64,000 bases of DNA from Chiridota heheva (Eukaryota; Echinodermata; Holothuroidea; Apodida; Chiridotidae), in the NCBI GenBank assembly GCA_020152595.1, contig JAIGNY010001587.1:2489501-2553500 (forward strand), read 5' to 3'. Each line of letters opens with the position of its first letter. The first letter of the stretch is position 1. Of this stretch, positions 60,436 through 64,000 are shown in pieces. The translations under genes were made by a program, and so were the position numbers. The notes under the pieces were generated by a model, which saw only the letters and a program-made list of their open reading frames with translations, was not told the origin of the DNA and searched no databases.

Positions 60436-60448
60436 TGACCTCTGACCT
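60436..60448 (-). promoter_or_regulatory. Perfect DR1 nuclear-receptor site
   Basis: The same 13-mer as at 60268, in the second unit but at a different place within it. It is followed by further TGACC half-sites (60456-60462). Confidence 0.45.
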
Positions 60449-60844
60449 CTGATCCTTGACCCTAATCATCGAAACAACTGAAATGTGTTACATTTATTGT
60501 ACCCTACTGTATGACACCATTTAGGATCACGTCACACTTACTATTCCATAACTGTAGGGGGACATAGTGAAAAGTGGCCAAAAGCTCTGTGACCTTTAAC
60601 CTTTTGACCCCAGAGTCTACAAGACACAAATTCATGTACCAAGCAAAAAAATTGATGGTACATTATAGGGTTGGTACTGATCTTGTATTTTTAAGCACTT
60701 ATTTGACCTTTGAACCATGATTTTTTGACCTCCAATTATTTTTGTTTTTTGTGGGAATGTTAAACCCTACCCACCTATGCAATTTGTAAAGATAACAATT
60801 AACTCCTTCAAAAGATACAGCCATCACCCAAAACTTGTTTCATT

Positions 60845-60857
60845 TGACCTGTGACCT
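60845..60857 (-). promoter_or_regulatory. Perfect DR1 nuclear-receptor site
   Basis: TGACCTGTGACCT, AGGTCA-C-AGGTCA on the minus strand, near the right end of the tandem block. Confidence 0.45.
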
Positions 60858-60870
60858 TTATCCTTTGTAC

Positions 60871-62269
60871 TTCAAAACCTTGGAGACAAAAAATTTGGGC
60901 CAGGGGTACCCGTCCACCAATTTTGGTTCATGTGTGCATTACATTTTTTGAGTTATAAGCGACACAAAATTCTTTAATTAACAAACGCACCCCCCCCCCA
61001 TCTTCCCCACACACACACAGACACACGTACAGACGCAAAAATTACCAAATTTTGCCCCGTTAAAAAACTTACAACCACTGGCCCCTAACATGAGGTCATA
61101 ATATGAGACCCCCTGGTGGGCCCACCAGCCCTCCAAATATCAAGAGAGTGGCCATGTAGTGTAGGAGGTATAGGCAGTTATTTGCCTATACAGCAAAGAC
61201 TACAGTATTTCATCCATATACATACATGTGGGTGATGAGATACTTATGGTCACTGCGCATGTCTCGATCTCCAATCGGGAGATCTCCCAATTGGGAGACC
61301 TCCCGATCGGGACCCTTCTTGCGCCACTGGTCACACCCATATTTCAGAAAATCATCGTCAAAAAACATTTTTTTGTTTTGTTATGGTGCTTCCACTTTTG
61401 TGTGAGCTCCACTGCCTCTGATAGAACTCATGATAAGTAGTGCTGAAATAGCGCATCTCATCATCGTCTGGTCAAAAAGTTAGCCACTTTATATAACATT
61501 GTTAGTGTTGAGTACTGTTATAGGAAGAAGAACAGATGGCAAGGGTCCACCGTGCTGCTAATATAATAACCACTGACTTTCTCTGCAGATGGTACTTCCC
61601 CATCATCACGGGGTTTTCCACATGAACGAAACAAACACCCACATTGCAAACAATATAGAACCCAGTTGTATTGAAATTTGGCAATCCTGAAGACTGACTC
61701 TCTAGCTTTAACAAGAAAAAATCCACAAAAAAACCAAGCCTTGAAGAGTGTGAATATTAATGTTAATCATTCATTATCATTATAACAATTAAATAATGTT
61801 ATTTGTTTGACAGTATTTTAAAGATGGTTCAATATAAAGGCATTTCCGCTGGACCATGTAAAATTGAAAAGCGACTTGTATCAAACCCTCCCGTCTAATC
61901 CGCAATGACGTCACACTGTCCAACATTAAGATTTCATCACAACTGACCAAGGAAATGTAACACAGCCTAACAATATTTAAAATGTACGTAAACTATATCT
62001 ATGCGGTAAGTACCATGCTTTTTATGTTCACTAGACAGGTTTTCGATAGTATTTTGACAGGATACCTATATAAAAAACCTCACCTATTGAAGGTGGCGTA
62101 ATGTAAATAGTTTCCATTGTGGAACGGGAAGCGCAGGTATAACGTTTAATGTCAACGAAACCTATGTTCCATGCTTTTCCACTTTCATTACATTTGTTTA
62201 GTTCTTATTCAATAAAAAGTATTAAAACGAAAAAAATAGATATGAAAGAATTGCATTAATTTAACTTAC
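60871..62269. other. Intergenic with a nested palindrome
   Basis: 61262-61312 is a nested palindrome (see findings). 60985-61025 has C-rich and CACACA runs. The rest has no supportable gene; open frames at 61228-61440 and 61502-61726 lack motifs. Confidence 0.45.
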
Positions 62270-62372
62270 CATGATCCAATACGATAATTGTTATATCCTT
62301 AACCCAGTAAGCAATGCAACACAAATCCGTGATGCTTCCTTCATGAAAACAAATTATGTAGTATTGAAACAT
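62270..62372 (-). CDS. Candidate first coding exon, unknown protein
   Basis: On the minus strand an ATG at 62372, directly after an in-frame TAG, opens 34 codons (MFQYYIICFHEGSITDLCC, then IAYWVKDITIIVLDH) plus one base. It ends at a consensus donor, CATG followed by GTAAGT (62269-62264). The peptide is hydrophobic at the start and again around IAYW...IIVL, so it could be a membrane segment or core strand. I do not recognise it. The next exon would be further left, and none was found with confidence. The call rests on start, open frame and donor only. Confidence 0.3.
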
Positions 62373-63324
<952 letters not shown>

Positions 63325-63325
63325 T

Positions 63326-63505
63326 TTCATAGGACTATGGCTATGGGGACATTTAGTGACATATCCCCTTGTTATGGGGACTCATTAGGCTATGGGGACA
63401 TATACATGTCCCCATAGCCATAGTTGCTCTAAAATCCCTCTAAGTGAATCGTTATGCAAAGTTGTGGCGTTTTTAGCCATGTCCCCATAGCCCTAATTTT
63501 AGTGA
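63326..63505. repeat. Inverted and direct copies of CTATGGGGACAT
   Basis: The word CTATGGGGACAT occurs forward at about 63339 and 63390, and inverted at about 63406 and 63480, with a decayed copy near 63374. The central pair is a perfect 14-bp inverted repeat with a four-base loop: GGCTATGGGGACAT (63388-63401), ATAC, ATGTCCCCATAGCC (63406-63419). Confidence 0.85.
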
Positions 63506-64000
63506 CCAGTGACCACAGCGAACATTTTGAGGTATAAATTGCTGCCACCATTTTGCTTTAATGTATTTGGAGGTAAATAGTTGGTATACTATAGACACAG
63601 GTCGAACTGAATGGATAACTAAATCTAACTTGACCTCTGTGGTGAATCATTTGCGGTGTTGATGTATGAAGTGAATAGTAATACAGTTGTTTATAGCATG
63701 TATGGAGATGGCATTGGGGTTGAATTTGTTGTAATGATTAAACTCTATGGTACAACATAGTGAATACAAGAGGAAGTCAATATGCAGTATTCATGATAAA
63801 TGCAATGTATCTGATATGGGCTCTTATTGTGAAAACGGTCGCATGGATAACTGTTGAAAACGATATACTGTATGACTGTACAAGGAGAAAAATCTGGAAC
63901 ATGGATTTATGTGTTTTGTTGGGATGTAGGCCTAGATGTAATTGCATGGGCCTCCAACATTTTCGAATAAATCTATCTTACACAACAGTGGCGATTTTTT
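63506..64000. other. Intergenic to window end, no gene seen
   Basis: AT-rich; TAGGCCTAGATG at 63927. No splice-limited frame. Confidence 0.5.

Larger units (their letters stand above)
60061..60870. repeat. ~300-bp tandem repeat with TGACCT clusters
   Basis: Units start at GGTACAGATCTTG (60071), GGTATAGATCTTG (60352) and GGTACTGATCTTG (60673), steps of 281 and 321 bp. Shared phrases are AATTTAAAGTGGCAC, ACATAATTACTCC, ACCCTACTRTATRACACC, CTGTGACCT and CAGGTTCATGTAC. The third unit is diverged. Short repeats of TGACCT/TTGACC are inside each unit. Confidence 0.8.

Overview
The window is eukaryotic, AT-rich and full of repeats. It has spliced-gene signals, long (AT)n arrays, several minisatellites, tRNA-derived SINEs, an L2-like LINE fragment and many short inverted-repeat DNA elements. 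There is no operon, bacterial gene, rRNA or intact tRNA. The recurrent word TAGGCCT(A), the SINE with an ACAAAC tail and the L2/CR1-type reverse transcriptase suggest a marine invertebrate, most likely an echinoderm; this is an inference and not proven here. Almost all long open frames are by-products of stop-free tandem repeats, so few real coding segments can be supported.

Layout. 1-2.9 kb holds a SINE, a possible minus-strand promoter with a first coding exon, and a well-delimited internal exon on the minus strand (2529-2863). 2.9-6.6 kb is a minisatellite cluster: a 21-bp repeat at three separate sites, a 19-bp repeat, and a higher-order repeat, with a LINE tail between. 7.4-10.9 kb holds a possible old hAT-like element with nested (AT)n and a foldback arm, then a minus-strand SINE. 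12.3-14.9 kb has a twin pair of 101-bp TTAA-flanked MITEs and a decayed L2-like LINE. 16.26-20.69 kb is the most notable block: a decayed protein-coding element bounded by long, internally repeated terminal inverted repeats. 20.7-23.1 kb is a pile of inverted-repeat elements. 25.2-28.2 kb holds a hAT-type MITE, a 660-bp segment duplicated in tandem, and a 16-bp minisatellite.

The right half. 30.06-30.59 kb is a complete foldback element with a sister at 59.03-59.56 kb. 32.02-40.26 kb looks like a two-layer nested insertion: a ~590-bp element with CAGTYCGG ends split by a 7.6-kb TTA-flanked element that carries exon-like, tandemly duplicated segments. 41.6-42.4 kb is a 28-bp minisatellite that stays open for 358 codons. 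42.6-46.4 kb holds small MITEs and mixed repeats. 47.2-53.2 kb may be a minus-strand gene, judged from a first exon with a consensus donor, an internal exon start and a terminal exon; it also holds a local duplication in which one copy has an insertion and the other is the empty site. 53.3-54.5 kb repeats families seen at 13-15 and 22 kb. 60.1-60.9 kb is a ~300-bp tandem repeat carrying three consensus DR1 nuclear-receptor sites. The end holds a possible first coding exon (62270-62372), an (AT)n array and a near-perfect cruciform sequence.

No complete gene lies inside the window. The supported protein-coding remnants are mobile-element derived; the host exons are single-exon calls resting on splice consensus and open frame alone.
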